The notes under the pieces: generated by a model | The model's database searches: none | Seen by the model: only the letters and a program-made list of their open reading frames with translations | Told to the model about the DNA's origin: nothing | Source of the DNA: Pedobacter mucosus | GTDB taxonomy: Bacteria > Bacteroidota > Bacteroidia > Sphingobacteriales > Sphingobacteriaceae | Assembly: GCF_022200785.1 (NCBI RefSeq) | Contig: NZ_CP087585.1 | Location: 3,658,001 to 3,722,000 of the forward strand | Direction: 5' to 3' | Length of the DNA: 64,000 nt | Part shown: positions 9,479 through 19,710 of the stretch, piece by piece | How positions within the stretch are numbered: the stretch's first letter is position 1 | Layout of the letters: every line of letters begins with the position of its first letter | Program-made: the position numbers and the translations under genes

Positions 9479-10792
9479 CTATTGCAATGTACCTGAAAAG
9501 GTAAAGTCGCTATGTTCTACACTTTTAAATTGCCCCAAAGTTATGCCTGAAGTAGGATTCGTAAAATAATCCAATGTAAATTGATCTACATTTAGTCTTT
9601 GCGTTGTTAACGGTGCCATATCTGCAATAATTAATGCTGCATTACCTGTTGGTGCACCAGGTGTGAATTTATATGCTCCTGCCGCAGTTTTAGTAAATGT
9701 ATAAGGAAATACGCCAGTAAATCTTGATGCACCTTGATAAATATCAACTGTCAAATTCATTGTTTTTGCAATAGAATTAAAAGCGAATGACATTCTATCT
9801 AATCTTAAAGCATAAGGTCCGGCTAGCATTGTTGCCGCTGCTGCAGCTCTTCTAGCTTGAAAATCTGCAGACCAACCTGGATAGCTAGTACCATTTGGAA
9901 CTATTATCGTTCCATAGTTTACACCAATAAGTAGGTGCAGTGGTAAAATAGGCGTGTTTGATGCTATAACTTCGATACGAACGCCATCTACTGTTGTAAA
10001 ATAAAGTTTTTTAATAGGATCCCAAGTTAACTCAGAAATCTTTTTTCCTTTATAAAGAAGTGGTTCTTTTAAGATTATACCTGTTAGTGTAAATGCAAAT
10101 CCGGTTGATGTGGTAGCCACTTCCCCATTATTCTCCCAAATAAGACTAAAAATTTTATTATTGATATCTATACTAATTTGCACTTTAGTTGCATCGCCCA
10201 GCAAAACATATAAATTTTTATTGGTAGTAATGTAATTAACTGCATTAAAGATAGAATTATACAAGCCCTTTGAATCATAAGAGGCTTTTTCTGCTTGTGT
10301 AGCTTTTACTAAAATCAACTTACTGCGTAGCAATTTACCGGTAAGAAACACAGAATCTCCCACAGCTTTATCAAAGGTAAATTCAAAATCAGAATACACT
10401 CCCCATCCCGCAACACCACCAAAAGTATTTGGGTTAGGATCAGCAAGTATATGCATGTAACTATAGGTATCAAAAGATAAGGTTGGATTTTGGAATGCCT
10501 TAACTCGGTAGGTACTTTCCATACTATCTGTTGCTGGCGGATAATCTAAATCAGCATACATTGTTACCTTATTTTCCTTATTAAAATTAAGGTAAAATGA
10601 ATAACCACCACCACCTTCAGGATATAAAAAGGCTTTCCAACCAGAGGCACTTCCTGTTAAGGTATTTGCGTATTTTGTTACCGCTTCAGTAACTCGTTCT
10701 TCCGGACGTTGCCCGTCGACTAAGACCTCGTCTTTTTTACATCCTGCAAAAAGGGCTAAAGATAATAGTGAATATAATAATATTTTTTTCAT
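9479..10792 (-). CDS. DUF4302 lipoprotein of a SusCD locus
   Basis: The protein has 437 residues with a lipoprotein signal (MKKILLYSLLSLALFAGC). The N-terminal half carries the DUF4302 pattern: SGWKAFLYPEGGGGYSFYLNF followed by VTMYADLD. DUF4302 proteins are surface lipoproteins of unknown function that accompany the HExxH metallohydrolase lipoprotein and a SusC/SusD pair, exactly as here. It is the last gene of the locus, 17 bases after the metallohydrolase gene and before the terminator at 9428-9462. A substrate-binding role at the cell surface is inferred. Confidence 0.85.
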   Translation of the reverse strand: MKKILLYSLLSLALFAGCKKDEVLVDGQRPEERVTEAVTKYANTLTGSASGWKAFLYPEGGGGYSFYLNFNKENKVTMYADLDYPPATDSMESTYRVKAFQNPTLSFDTYSYMHILADPNPNTFGGVAGWGVYSDFEFTFDKAVGDSVFLTGKLLRSKLILVKATQAEKASYDSKGLYNSIFNAVNYITTNKNLYVLLGDATKVQISIDINNKIFSLIWENNGEVATTSTGFAFTLTGIILKEPLLYKGKKISELTWDPIKKLYFTTVDGVRIEVIASNTPILPLHLLIGVNYGTIIVPNGTSYPGWSADFQARRAAAAATMLAGPYALRLDRMSFAFNSIAKTMNLTVDIYQGASRFTGVFPYTFTKTAAGAYKFTPGAPTGNAALIIADMAPLTTQRLNVDQFTLDYFTNPTSGITLGQFKSVEHSDFTFSGTLQ

Positions 10793-10809
10793 GTTATTTC
10801 CTCCTTAAA

Positions 10810-12174
10810 TTAATTCCCCATGGTTCCATAAAAATATGAATTGGCGTTTGTAGATTTATAAAACGCACCTAATGAACCTACAAAGCCGATATCTCCTGGT
10901 ATAATTTGATTTATCCAATTAATTCTAAATGTACCTGTGGTTAGATAAGTGTTGATAGCTGCAACTCCTGGTCGTAACGTGTTCATATTTGTATAAGTTG
11001 TAGTTGTAGGCTGAACTGCGTTTAAAGTTATCGTAGCAACTCCTGTAGTTGCATTTACAGCCATAGTATAATCAGCATCGGCTTGCAGCGCAGCACCAGC
11101 AGCATTAGCGTAATTATACCTCACCGTTAACAAACCATTTGTGCCGAAAATTAATTGCATGTTTACTAATTGTCTGCCTGCACCCCCAATAGCTGTTACT
11201 GCCGCTTTAGCAGTATTCCATGTCGCTAAAAATTCTGCCGACTGACTTGGATCTACTGATGGGTTTGTTGTTAGCGTTGTATAACCTACGCCTAAGCCCA
11301 ACATCCTATGTAATACCGGAGGAGATATTTTAAATAACGCCAATTGAACCTCTCTTTGTAGTTGATAAAAATCGATGTTAAAGGCTGTTTTGAAATAATC
11401 AACAACAAATTGCTCTTTCTTCTTCAGCTTGATTTGAGCATCTGCAGGTGCAGCAGCAACTATGCCGTTATATTGCACACGCCCCATCATTAACATATTT
11501 GATGATTGTTCTGCAAAATCTTCGCCCGGAGATACCCTTGCATACTGTGTTATAAATCCTAAAGAATAAGCTTCAGCAAGTGATCTTTGTGTCCAGTTAG
11601 CTTCATAACCGCCACGAGAAACTGTTTGATATTCTGTGGAGAAATCAACTGTTTGATTTAAAATGTGCGTATACTCGTGTTGAATGACCTGGATCATTTG
11701 CTTAACCGAAGCAAGACTGGTTTTATCAAAAGAATTGATTACATATAATACTATTTTACGTCCACCTTCTGCTGTGCCCAAAGTAATTGTTCCATTGCTA
11801 TTGTATTCGGCACTGCCTGCTAAAACAAATTGTTTTGGTGAAATCCTTTTAATAAAATCACCGCCACCGGCTGCCTCATATGGTCTTATCCAAACATCGC
11901 GTACCATTTCCATAGCAGGAATAACCTGTTCTACTTTTGGCGGCGTAATGTTTTTACCTGATGGAAGTTCAAAGCGATCAAATCTATATTTAGTTTCAAT
12001 ATTATATGGAGTAAGGAAATTTTGATCCAGCCATAAATCAGTTGAATTTTTATTGGTTATTATATTTTGGTCGATCGCATCTAGATTTGCATTTAGCGTA
12101 CCTTCCTTTTTACAAGACGCGAGGATTGTTAACATAATTAATGCTACAAGTCCATTGTTAAATGTTTTTTTCAT
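10810..12174 (-). CDS. Substrate import-associated zinc metallohydrolase lipoprotein (HExxH)
   Basis: The start is set at the ATG at 12174 (454 residues), which gives a clean lipoprotein signal with lipobox ILASC; an ATG three codons upstream is less likely. The zinc motif HEYTH is at residues 166-170 within QVIQHEYTHILNQ. The downstream EAYSLGFITQYA may supply the third ligand. Context and motif match the family of TonB-locus lipoproteins with HExxH (TIGR04549 type). The protein should act at the outer surface, next to SusD, to cleave or process the imported substrate, probably a peptide or peptide-containing polymer. The substrate is not known. Confidence 0.88.
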   Translation of the reverse strand: MKKTFNNGLVALIMLTILASCKKEGTLNANLDAIDQNIITNKNSTDLWLDQNFLTPYNIETKYRFDRFELPSGKNITPPKVEQVIPAMEMVRDVWIRPYEAAGGGDFIKRISPKQFVLAGSAEYNSNGTITLGTAEGGRKIVLYVINSFDKTSLASVKQMIQVIQHEYTHILNQTVDFSTEYQTVSRGGYEANWTQRSLAEAYSLGFITQYARVSPGEDFAEQSSNMLMMGRVQYNGIVAAAPADAQIKLKKKEQFVVDYFKTAFNIDFYQLQREVQLALFKISPPVLHRMLGLGVGYTTLTTNPSVDPSQSAEFLATWNTAKAAVTAIGGAGRQLVNMQLIFGTNGLLTVRYNYANAAGAALQADADYTMAVNATTGVATITLNAVQPTTTTYTNMNTLRPGVAAINTYLTTGTFRINWINQIIPGDIGFVGSLGAFYKSTNANSYFYGTMGN

Positions 12175-12188
12175 AATAATCATCTATA

Positions 12189-13649
12189 TTATCTTGGATT
12201 TTGTGCTATTCCAGACAAAACTACTTGTGAAGGAATTTGAAACAATTTACGAGGATCATCAGCTGTTAAGGTTATGGTTTCAAACGACCCGTTTACCGCA
12301 AAAATTTTGTGCTGCACAGGTAATCTATACCTTAAAATATCAAACCACCTTAACCCTTCTTGAGTAAATTCTTTCTTTTTGAAATCTAAAATCGTTGCAA
12401 TTAAGCCAGCTTTTGGATCAGAGGTGCCATAAAAAGAAGCAATTTTAGCTAATGTAACCGCATGTGTAGTTGCGCTATAATTTAAAATTCTAGTGCTGCA
12501 ATAAGTATTTAAATCAGCAAGTGCTAAAGCATTTTGTCCGAGAGATGCATAAGCTTCAGCTCGATTAAGTAATGTTTCATCTACTGTAAGCACCGGCACT
12601 ATTGTGTAAGGATCTCCAATGGTTGCATTCGGACTGGTTTTCACAAAATATTCTTTCCATTTCAACATACTATAATGTGGCTGGCCGTAATATGCTGATT
12701 TATAAACCCAACGAGAGCCCGTAACATTGGCTGTAAAAACCTGATCATTGATAACCTGTCCATAGCCGAAACGTGGCGTAAGTGTTCTTGCCCACAACGA
12801 AGCTGTTTCAATTAATAACAAGGTAGATGGTTCGGAAGCCTGAGTAAAATAAAGATACATTTCATCCAATGTGTAAGTATTATACCTTGTATTCCATGGC
12901 CTCAATATGGTTGCAAACGAATTACTAGGTGACACGGAACTTGCATATTGAACAACTTTGTTATAATCCTTTTTAAACAAAAAGAACCTTGCCGCAAAAG
13001 CGTTACCTGCAGCTATATTAAAGTGATATTTTGGAATTTTATAAGCCGTATTTTTTAATAATGGCAATCCTGCTAATAAATCTTTTTCAATATTTGCATA
13101 AACAGAAGCTACAGTGCCTCTAGAATATTGCCCAACAACAACTTTTTCTGGAGCCGTTACATATGGAATGCCAGGAGAATCATTGGCCGCTCCTGCGTCA
13201 TAAGATTTAGCAAAAAGTGTTACCAACATAAAATGTGCATATGCTCTTGCTACTAATGCTTCACCTTTATATGGTAAATATGCCGTTTGATCTGAAGCCT
13301 TATCGATAGTCTCTAAAGCTGCATTAGCAGCTGCAATTGCAGTGTAACACGCATTCCAATAGTTAGTTGGCGTATCCTCTGTATAATTGTCGTTATCTTT
13401 CCACATGTAAGGAAAAACGATTTCTCTTTCCTCATCTCCAATTCCTGGCCCCTTATCTTCTACATTATCAGATGCTGTTTCTGTAAATGCAATATAATTA
13501 CCTTCAGGATAAGCACTTGTTAAAAGTTCTGCAACTTTATCTACTGAATTTAATTGTGTCCTTTGATCTGGTGCTTGTTCTAAAAATTTTTTACAACCTG
13601 TTGTCGATATGAGCGCTAAAGCAACTATCGATATATATAATTTTTTCAT
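12189..13649 (-). CDS. SusD/RagB-family substrate-binding lipoprotein
   Basis: The protein has 486 residues with a lipoprotein signal (ISTTGC) followed by the SusD-typical KKFLEQAPDQRTQL. The N-terminal part is TPR-like (ALVARAYAHFMLVTLFAKSY), and the C-terminus has the family's KKKEFTQEGLRWFDILRYR. SusD proteins form the lid over the SusC channel and bind the ligand on the cell surface. The ATG lies 10 bases after the stop of the SusC gene, so the two are co-transcribed. The length is slightly short for the family, which is common. Confidence 0.95.
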   Translation of the reverse strand: MKKLYISIVALALISTTGCKKFLEQAPDQRTQLNSVDKVAELLTSAYPEGNYIAFTETASDNVEDKGPGIGDEEREIVFPYMWKDNDNYTEDTPTNYWNACYTAIAAANAALETIDKASDQTAYLPYKGEALVARAYAHFMLVTLFAKSYDAGAANDSPGIPYVTAPEKVVVGQYSRGTVASVYANIEKDLLAGLPLLKNTAYKIPKYHFNIAAGNAFAARFFLFKKDYNKVVQYASSVSPSNSFATILRPWNTRYNTYTLDEMYLYFTQASEPSTLLLIETASLWARTLTPRFGYGQVINDQVFTANVTGSRWVYKSAYYGQPHYSMLKWKEYFVKTSPNATIGDPYTIVPVLTVDETLLNRAEAYASLGQNALALADLNTYCSTRILNYSATTHAVTLAKIASFYGTSDPKAGLIATILDFKKKEFTQEGLRWFDILRYRLPVQHKIFAVNGSFETITLTADDPRKLFQIPSQVVLSGIAQNPR

Positions 13650-13659
13650 GATATTTTAT

Positions 13660-16600
13660 TTAGAATCCTACCTTTAAAGACAATGTAAACTGACGAGGGA
13701 TTGGCAATGCCACACCACCAGATCCAAAAAATTCAGGATCTTGTCCATTCAGTTTTTTATCTGAATAAATTAAAAATAAATTGTTTCCTACTGCACTAAT
13801 GGATGAATTAGTTAAACCAAGCTTCTTTGTATATTTTGACGGAATATTATAGCTTAAAATGATTTGTTTCATTCTTACAAAACCTCCATCAGCAACTCTT
13901 TCAGTAGAGTAATTGTAGTTGTTATAAGCATAAACACTTCTAAAATCTATTGCTTCAAGCGCATCTAAAATCGAAGGTACATTTGTTTTTAACTCATCGC
14001 CCTGCATTTCCCAACGACTTAAAAAAGCTTTTGGCATTGCATCTAAATCAGAATAACTTGTTTTAAATGCTGGACTTAAACGAACTTTATTTCCAGCCGC
14101 AAAAGTTACCAGCGTAGACAATGTGAAATCCTTGTATTTAAAAGTATTAGAATAACCGCCTGTATATTTTGGATCTACCGGACCTTCATATTTCAAATAT
14201 TTAACAATGTTACTTTGAAGATAAACATCTCCACTTGTAACACCTTCATTATTTATAAATTTAGGAGAGCCATTAAGTGCATCTAAACCTTGAAAATCTA
14301 TAGAGAATAGTCCTCTTTGTGCATACCCTTCTAAAGCGCCTCCATCTGCACCAATCAAATCAAATATCAACGGCTGATTTTGAAGATTGGTTATTTTATT
14401 CTGATTAAATCCGAAAATTAATTGGGTAGACCAATTGAAGTTGGTAGTTTTTAAAACTTTAGCTCCTAAAGCAGCTTCGATACCGCTAGATTTCATATCT
14501 GCATAGTTTGCTAACTTAACCGATTCGCCACCGATCCCGCCGTTTCTAAAAGCGCCGATCAAATCAAAACTTTTTCTTTTGTAGGCATCAACCGTTAATG
14601 TTAATCTATCAGCAAAAAAACCAAGGTCTAAACCAACGTTTAATTCGTTAAGTTTTTCAAAGGTTAATTCAGAATTTTCTAAACCATCAATGTATAATTT
14701 AGTTTCCTTTTCTGGAATATATGGCCTTCTAGTTGCCATACTTCTTAAAACTAGGCTAGAGTTGGTTGCAGATCCCATACTTGCTACTAACCCATAAGTA
14801 GCACGCAAAGTTGCACGATTTAATACATTTTTAATTCTGCCATTTTGCATGAAGTTTTCGGTATCAATATTCCAAGCTCCGGAAACGTTCCATGTTGGCA
14901 ACCACCTGGCTGATGGTGATTCACCTAACAAGTTAGAACCATCATAACGGCCTGTTGCGTTGAAACTGTATTTACCTTTATAGGAATAAGCTGCTCTTAA
15001 CGAGTAATTTAAATAACGTTCATAACGGTAACCCATACTATAATAATTGAAACCGCCTTCAACATTCGATTTTACAATGTTAGGATCAATAAAAGGAATA
15101 CCACCTTTATCGTATTGATATCCATATCCATCAAAAACTTTGTTCTGACGATTAATGTAACGCATTTCCTGAGTTGCGAAAACGTTAAATAAATGATCTT
15201 CGTTAAAAGTTTTATCAAATTCTAAACTATTACGAGCATAATAATTGGTAATGTTATCATCATTCGTTTTGTAGAAACCACCATAAGGCAATACTGATAC
15301 GGGTAAAGCATTTGGGTCATCGGGGTCGCTATATAAGAATTTGTTATTGTTTCTTATAGTTGCATCATTTGGACTTATGCCCGCACGATAAGCCTGAGCC
15401 ATATTGGAGTTTTCAGTAATTTTATGTTCCTGACTGGTTTTAGCGAAGCGATAAGACCCATCAAATGAATACTTTAAGTTTTTTGTGATTTTATACTTCA
15501 AGCCACCTTGTACTTTAAAATCAATAAGACCTAACTCTAAAGTATTATTTTCCAATTCATTTAAAATGTTAAAAGGAGCATAATTTTGAGTAAAAAACTC
15601 ACGGTTGCCATTGGCATCATATGGCGTTAAAGTACGACTCGTATTCAAAGCATAACTGAATGGATTGATATCAAAGTCACGGTCATAAGTACCATAAACT
15701 GGATTTCCATTTCTACCTAAAGTTCCTGGAGCATTTTGTTCACGTATAGAACCTTGAGTAATTAATTCGAAACTTAACTTATCACTTATCTCAAAGTTAC
15801 CACGGAAATTTCCGGTAAATCTTTTTACTTTATCAGCTATGGTCCAACCATTATCTTGTAAAAAACTAGTTGAAGCATAAATTTTAGCTTTTTCAGTTCC
15901 AGTTGCAACACTCACCGAATGCTCCTGCATTAACGATTGCTTAAACAAAACATCGAACCAGTCGGTATTTGCATCAGCATAACGTTGCAAAAACTGTTTC
16001 TGACTTTGTGCATCATTTCTTAATGCATAACTATTTGTTGCTGCATCATAAATGTACATTTCGTTATACATTTTGGTAAATACACCGCCGTTTGCATTAC
16101 GAGATGAACTGGAATGATTTAACCATCCTTTATTTTGCATCTCAATATAGACGTTCATTTGATCTGCCGAATTCAAGATATCAAAATTGCTGTATGATGG
16201 TTTCATATAGCTAGAGAAATTACCCGTATAAGAAATTAATGGTTTTCCATCCGTATTTCTACCTTTCTTTGTTGTTATGATAATTACACCGTTCATTGCT
16301 CTTGCACCATATTGTGCGGTAGCTGCAGCATCCTTCAATATATTAAAGCTTTCAATATCATCAGGATTTAATCCAGCAACAGAAGATCCAACTAAGGTTG
16401 ATGGATCACCGGTTGAAAGTTGCTCATTTGAAATATTTACTACATCTTCTAAAATAATACCATCTACAACCCAAAGTGGTTTATTATCTCCAGATATTGA
16501 AGTTGCACCACGTACACGAATTTTTGGTGCAGCACCAAATGTACCAGACACATTTTGTATCGAAACACCTGCAACACGCCCTTCAAGCATTCTACTTACA

Positions 16601-17298
16601 TCTGTTATACCATCTCGTTTTACATCTGATGCTTTTAAAGATGTTGCGGCTCCAGTAAATAATTTTTTATTAATGTCCTGATAACCGGTAGAAACAATAT
16701 TAACTTCTTTTAAGTCATTAGCATCTTCATCTAAAGAAACATCAATAGAAGTTCTTCCGTTTACTGCAATTTCAAACGTTTTATACCCAACAGATGCAAA
16801 TGATAATGTTGCACCTTCTTTAACAACGATCGTAAATTCACCCTGCCCGTTTGTTGATACGGCGTTTGATGCTCCTTTTTCGCGAACGCTAACACCTGGC
16901 ATTGTAGATCCGTCTTTCTTATCCTTAACACGACCTTTTACAATAATGTCTTTCCGTGTTCCGGTTTTAGCTGGTTCCTTAACTTTCAAAATTACTTGAT
17001 TTCCAACGATACGGTAACCAATGTTTTTTTGTTTTAATTGATCTAATGATTCGGTAATAGTGGTTAATATTGCCGGTACATCTATAATCATTGTTTTGTT
17101 AATTTCAGCTGCATCATAAACGAAACTTACTTTATAAGCTTGTTCAATCTTTTTTAAATAGCTGTCTAATCTTTCGGGTTTAGCATTGGCTTGCTGTGTA
17201 TCAGCTTTAGCCAAAACTCCCCAAAAGATTGCGCACAGAATTAATGCCATTCGGCTCAAACTCATTCCCGCATTTCTTTTGTAGAAATTTCTCTCCAT
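13660..17298 (-). CDS. SusC/RagA TonB-dependent receptor with STN signalling domain
   Basis: The protein has 1212 residues. An N-terminal export signal (IFWGVLAKA) is followed by an STN (secretin/TonB N-terminal) domain at about 45-110, a carboxypeptidase-regulatory-like domain at about 118-195, a plug with the RagA signature GRVAGVSIQN and VRG, and a 22-strand barrel to the C-terminal LKVGF. The protein imports a ligand across the outer membrane using TonB. The STN domain is the part that contacts a FecR anti-sigma factor, and one is encoded directly upstream. The gap to that gene is only 34 bases. Confidence 0.95.
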   Translation of the reverse strand: MERNFYKRNAGMSLSRMALILCAIFWGVLAKADTQQANAKPERLDSYLKKIEQAYKVSFVYDAAEINKTMIIDVPAILTTITESLDQLKQKNIGYRIVGNQVILKVKEPAKTGTRKDIIVKGRVKDKKDGSTMPGVSVREKGASNAVSTNGQGEFTIVVKEGATLSFASVGYKTFEIAVNGRTSIDVSLDEDANDLKEVNIVSTGYQDINKKLFTGAATSLKASDVKRDGITDVSRMLEGRVAGVSIQNVSGTFGAAPKIRVRGATSISGDNKPLWVVDGIILEDVVNISNEQLSTGDPSTLVGSSVAGLNPDDIESFNILKDAAATAQYGARAMNGVIIITTKKGRNTDGKPLISYTGNFSSYMKPSYSNFDILNSADQMNVYIEMQNKGWLNHSSSSRNANGGVFTKMYNEMYIYDAATNSYALRNDAQSQKQFLQRYADANTDWFDVLFKQSLMQEHSVSVATGTEKAKIYASTSFLQDNGWTIADKVKRFTGNFRGNFEISDKLSFELITQGSIREQNAPGTLGRNGNPVYGTYDRDFDINPFSYALNTSRTLTPYDANGNREFFTQNYAPFNILNELENNTLELGLIDFKVQGGLKYKITKNLKYSFDGSYRFAKTSQEHKITENSNMAQAYRAGISPNDATIRNNNKFLYSDPDDPNALPVSVLPYGGFYKTNDDNITNYYARNSLEFDKTFNEDHLFNVFATQEMRYINRQNKVFDGYGYQYDKGGIPFIDPNIVKSNVEGGFNYYSMGYRYERYLNYSLRAAYSYKGKYSFNATGRYDGSNLLGESPSARWLPTWNVSGAWNIDTENFMQNGRIKNVLNRATLRATYGLVASMGSATNSSLVLRSMATRRPYIPEKETKLYIDGLENSELTFEKLNELNVGLDLGFFADRLTLTVDAYKRKSFDLIGAFRNGGIGGESVKLANYADMKSSGIEAALGAKVLKTTNFNWSTQLIFGFNQNKITNLQNQPLIFDLIGADGGALEGYAQRGLFSIDFQGLDALNGSPKFINNEGVTSGDVYLQSNIVKYLKYEGPVDPKYTGGYSNTFKYKDFTLSTLVTFAAGNKVRLSPAFKTSYSDLDAMPKAFLSRWEMQGDELKTNVPSILDALEAIDFRSVYAYNNYNYSTERVADGGFVRMKQIILSYNIPSKYTKKLGLTNSSISAVGNNLFLIYSDKKLNGQDPEFFGSGGVALPIPRQFTLSLKVGF

Positions 17299-17332
17299 AG
17301 TTTAGTTGTTGTTTGTTTGATTTATTGATTAG

Positions 17333-18328
17333 TTATTGTGGTACTTTAAGTGTGATATTCTCTTTAGATTTTTTAATATTTAACCCATATGTTTCTTTTA
17401 AAACTTCCAACACTTCATCAAGACTGTTTTGCTTAAAAGTTGCATTGAATTTTTTTACAAGTGGCTGTTTCGTGTCTAAAATTATTTTAATCTGATAAAA
17501 TTCACTAAGCCGGTTACAAACTTCTTCAAGTGGAGTATCAACAAAAGTTAGTTCCGCTAAATGTTGTGCATTTGGGTTGTGAGATAATTTAGTTGTGAAT
17601 TCTTTTTTAACAATATCATATGATAGTGCTTGCCCAGAGGTAAGGATTGCAGATGCACCATTTAAATATGGCGAGAATAAAACTCTTCCGGTTTTAACAT
17701 CTAGATTAATGCGATCTTCCTTGTAATCAAGATTAAATGAAGTACCTAAAACAATAATATTAGATTCCCCCATTTGAATGCTAAATGGATGTTTTGGATT
17801 TCTTGTAATTTTAAAAAACGCTTTTCCCTTATCTAGATATACTTCGCGAGCAGTTTTTTCGAAGTTTTTTGGATACTTCAAAATTGTATTGCCTTCCAAA
17901 AACACTTTAGATCCATCAACAAGTATTATCGAATCTTTTTGGTTAGCTAACGTTTCTTTTGTTAGAAATGAATTTGCATTTTGATGATTAAAAATAATAA
18001 AGCCTATACCTGCAATTATAACTATTGCTGCAGCAGCCGCTAGCCACTTAAAATTAATTAAAGAATGATGCGTGAGTTGTTGTAGAGCAGGTTTAAATTT
18101 GAATTCAGAATCATTTACAGATAAATCTAATCTTGCAGCTTTAGAAGATAAATTCCATATCCGTTCCACTTCCTTAAAATAGGATTCATTTTGCGGGGAC
18201 TTAGCACATAAAGCGTTTACTTTGGAACGAGCAATATCGTCCAGTGGATTATTTAAATACCGGACAATTAAGTCTAAGTATTTAGGTTCGTTAAGCATTA
18301 GTTTGTTTAGTTTGTAAAGTGAAGACAA
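17333..18328 (-). CDS. FecR-type anti-sigma factor
   Basis: The protein has 331 residues from 18328; a start at 18298 (MLNEPKYLDL, 321 residues) is equally plausible and looks more typical of the family. The N-terminal 90 residues are the cytoplasmic sigma-binding part. One membrane helix (WLAAAAAIVIIAGIGFIIF) follows, then the periplasmic FecR domain (VDGSKVFLEGNT, LDKGKAFFKI, VLGTSFNLD) and the C-terminal DUF4974/STN-like domain (FVDTPLEEVCNRLSEFY). It should hold the ECF sigma factor inactive until the STN domain of the SusC receptor signals. Confidence 0.94.
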   Translation of the reverse strand: MSSLYKLNKLMLNEPKYLDLIVRYLNNPLDDIARSKVNALCAKSPQNESYFKEVERIWNLSSKAARLDLSVNDSEFKFKPALQQLTHHSLINFKWLAAAAAIVIIAGIGFIIFNHQNANSFLTKETLANQKDSIILVDGSKVFLEGNTILKYPKNFEKTAREVYLDKGKAFFKITRNPKHPFSIQMGESNIIVLGTSFNLDYKEDRINLDVKTGRVLFSPYLNGASAILTSGQALSYDIVKKEFTTKLSHNPNAQHLAELTFVDTPLEEVCNRLSEFYQIKIILDTKQPLVKKFNATFKQNSLDEVLEVLKETYGLNIKKSKENITLKVPQ

Positions 18329-18416
18329 TCAACTTTACAAAAACCCCTATAGATTTTACAAAAAAATGTAAATATTTTCTAAAACAAGTATATTACACTG
18401 AGGTTCTAGGGGAGAT

Positions 18417-19019
18417 CTAGCATAAAAACAGGTTCATTAGCATTAAATAACTTTTCCCACGTTTATTCAAGGCTTCATCGGCAAGAAACCTTGCACGTAA
18501 TGTTTTTAAAGCTGTTCCAATATGATTTTCTACAGTCTTTTCTGATAAATTTAATCGGAAAGCTATTTCTTTATATTTCAAATTTTCAAATCGACTTAAT
18601 TTAAAAACCTTCTTACATTGATTTGGAAGCTTTTCAATCTCAAACCTAAGCAGAACAATCATTTCATGCTCTTCATCCAACTCCATTAAATATTCTTCGG
18701 TAAGTTCAGACGCAAGTTTTAAATGATGCTGTTCTATATTTTTTTGGCGATTAAGGTAATTTATAGAAGCGTTTATGACCGATCGGTACAAATAAGATTT
18801 AAGTGAGACAACATTATTCAGACCTTCAGGATTTTCCCAAATTTTAAGAAACACATCCTGAACATTTTCTTCGGCAACATGAATATCCTTAACGTATTTA
18901 TCGCTAGTTAAAAGCAATTTTTGATAGTATGATTTATAAAACGCCGTGAAAGTTGCGGTATTACCCTTCTTAATTAGGGCAATCAAATCCTTTCCGGTCT
19001 CTATATCTTCAACGTTCAT
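18417..19019 (-). CDS. ECF RNA polymerase sigma factor
   Basis: The protein has 200 residues. Sigma region 2 covers about 22-90 (FYKSYYQKLL, AEENVQDVFLKIWE, LKSYLYRSVINASINYL). Region 4 with its helix-turn-helix is near 135-185 (LSRFENLKYKEIAFRLNLSE, then KTVENHIGTAL). It belongs to the FecI-like group that is paired with FecR in Bacteroidota. The FecR gene begins 88 bases downstream. Its targets probably include the SusCD locus that follows. Confidence 0.95.
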   Translation of the reverse strand: MNVEDIETGKDLIALIKKGNTATFTAFYKSYYQKLLLTSDKYVKDIHVAEENVQDVFLKIWENPEGLNNVVSLKSYLYRSVINASINYLNRQKNIEQHHLKLASELTEEYLMELDEEHEMIVLLRFEIEKLPNQCKKVFKLSRFENLKYKEIAFRLNLSEKTVENHIGTALKTLRARFLADEALNKRGKSYLMLMNLFLC

Positions 19020-19116
19020 TAATAACCCTGATCAACTTATAATAAATCAATATTACAAATTAATGAGCAATAAAGCCAAAATCCAGAATGCTTTTAAAAA
19101 AAACTATTTCTTCAAT

Positions 19117-19656
19117 TTAATAGTTGTAATAGGGCGAAATCATTAAATAAACAACTACTCCGGTAACTGCAACATATAGCCAAAGCGGGAAAGTAATTCT
19201 GGCAATTTTTTTATGTTTATCAAATCGCTCTGCTAATGCCCTTACATAAGTAACCAACACTAAGGGAATAATGGCTATAGATAATAGGATGTGTGTTAGT
19301 AAAATAAAAAAATACACATATTTAATAGTTCCATCACCTCCAAATTTTGTCGATGGTGTGGTCATGTGATAAGCGATATACATTACTAAAAACAATAACG
19401 AACAAGCAATCGCCGATTTCATCAGGTTTTGGTGAAGTTGGATTTTACCATTCTTGATTGCCCAAACAGCAATGACTAATAAAATGGCAGTAAGTCCGTT
19501 TATTGCAGCATAAATAGGTGGCAAAAATGGTAGGGGCTTAACGTCAAACCCTAAATCTTTTAATTTTACTACAAATAAAAGTGCTACAGCAACCGGAATA
19601 AGTATGGATAACACAATGATCCACTTATTATATTTTTTTTCTATTGAGGTGTTCAT
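19117..19656 (-). CDS. DUF420 family membrane protein
   Basis: The protein has 179 residues with five hydrophobic segments, including WIIVLSILIPVAVALLFVV near the start. Conserved histidines lie in HQNLMKSAIACSLLFL, IAYHMTTPSTKFGG and the LLTHILLSI helix. This matches DUF420, a family found with heme-copper oxidase genes and thought to help oxidase biogenesis (the CtaM group). It is the last gene of the respiratory block, 54 bases after the Sco-like gene. Confidence 0.85.
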   Translation of the reverse strand: MNTSIEKKYNKWIIVLSILIPVAVALLFVVKLKDLGFDVKPLPFLPPIYAAINGLTAILLVIAVWAIKNGKIQLHQNLMKSAIACSLLFLVMYIAYHMTTPSTKFGGDGTIKYVYFFILLTHILLSIAIIPLVLVTYVRALAERFDKHKKIARITFPLWLYVAVTGVVVYLMISPYYNY

Positions 19657-19710
19657 ATTCTTACCCTAAAACAGCTATCTTATATTTCAATTTTATTCAA
19701 CCTTCAACTA

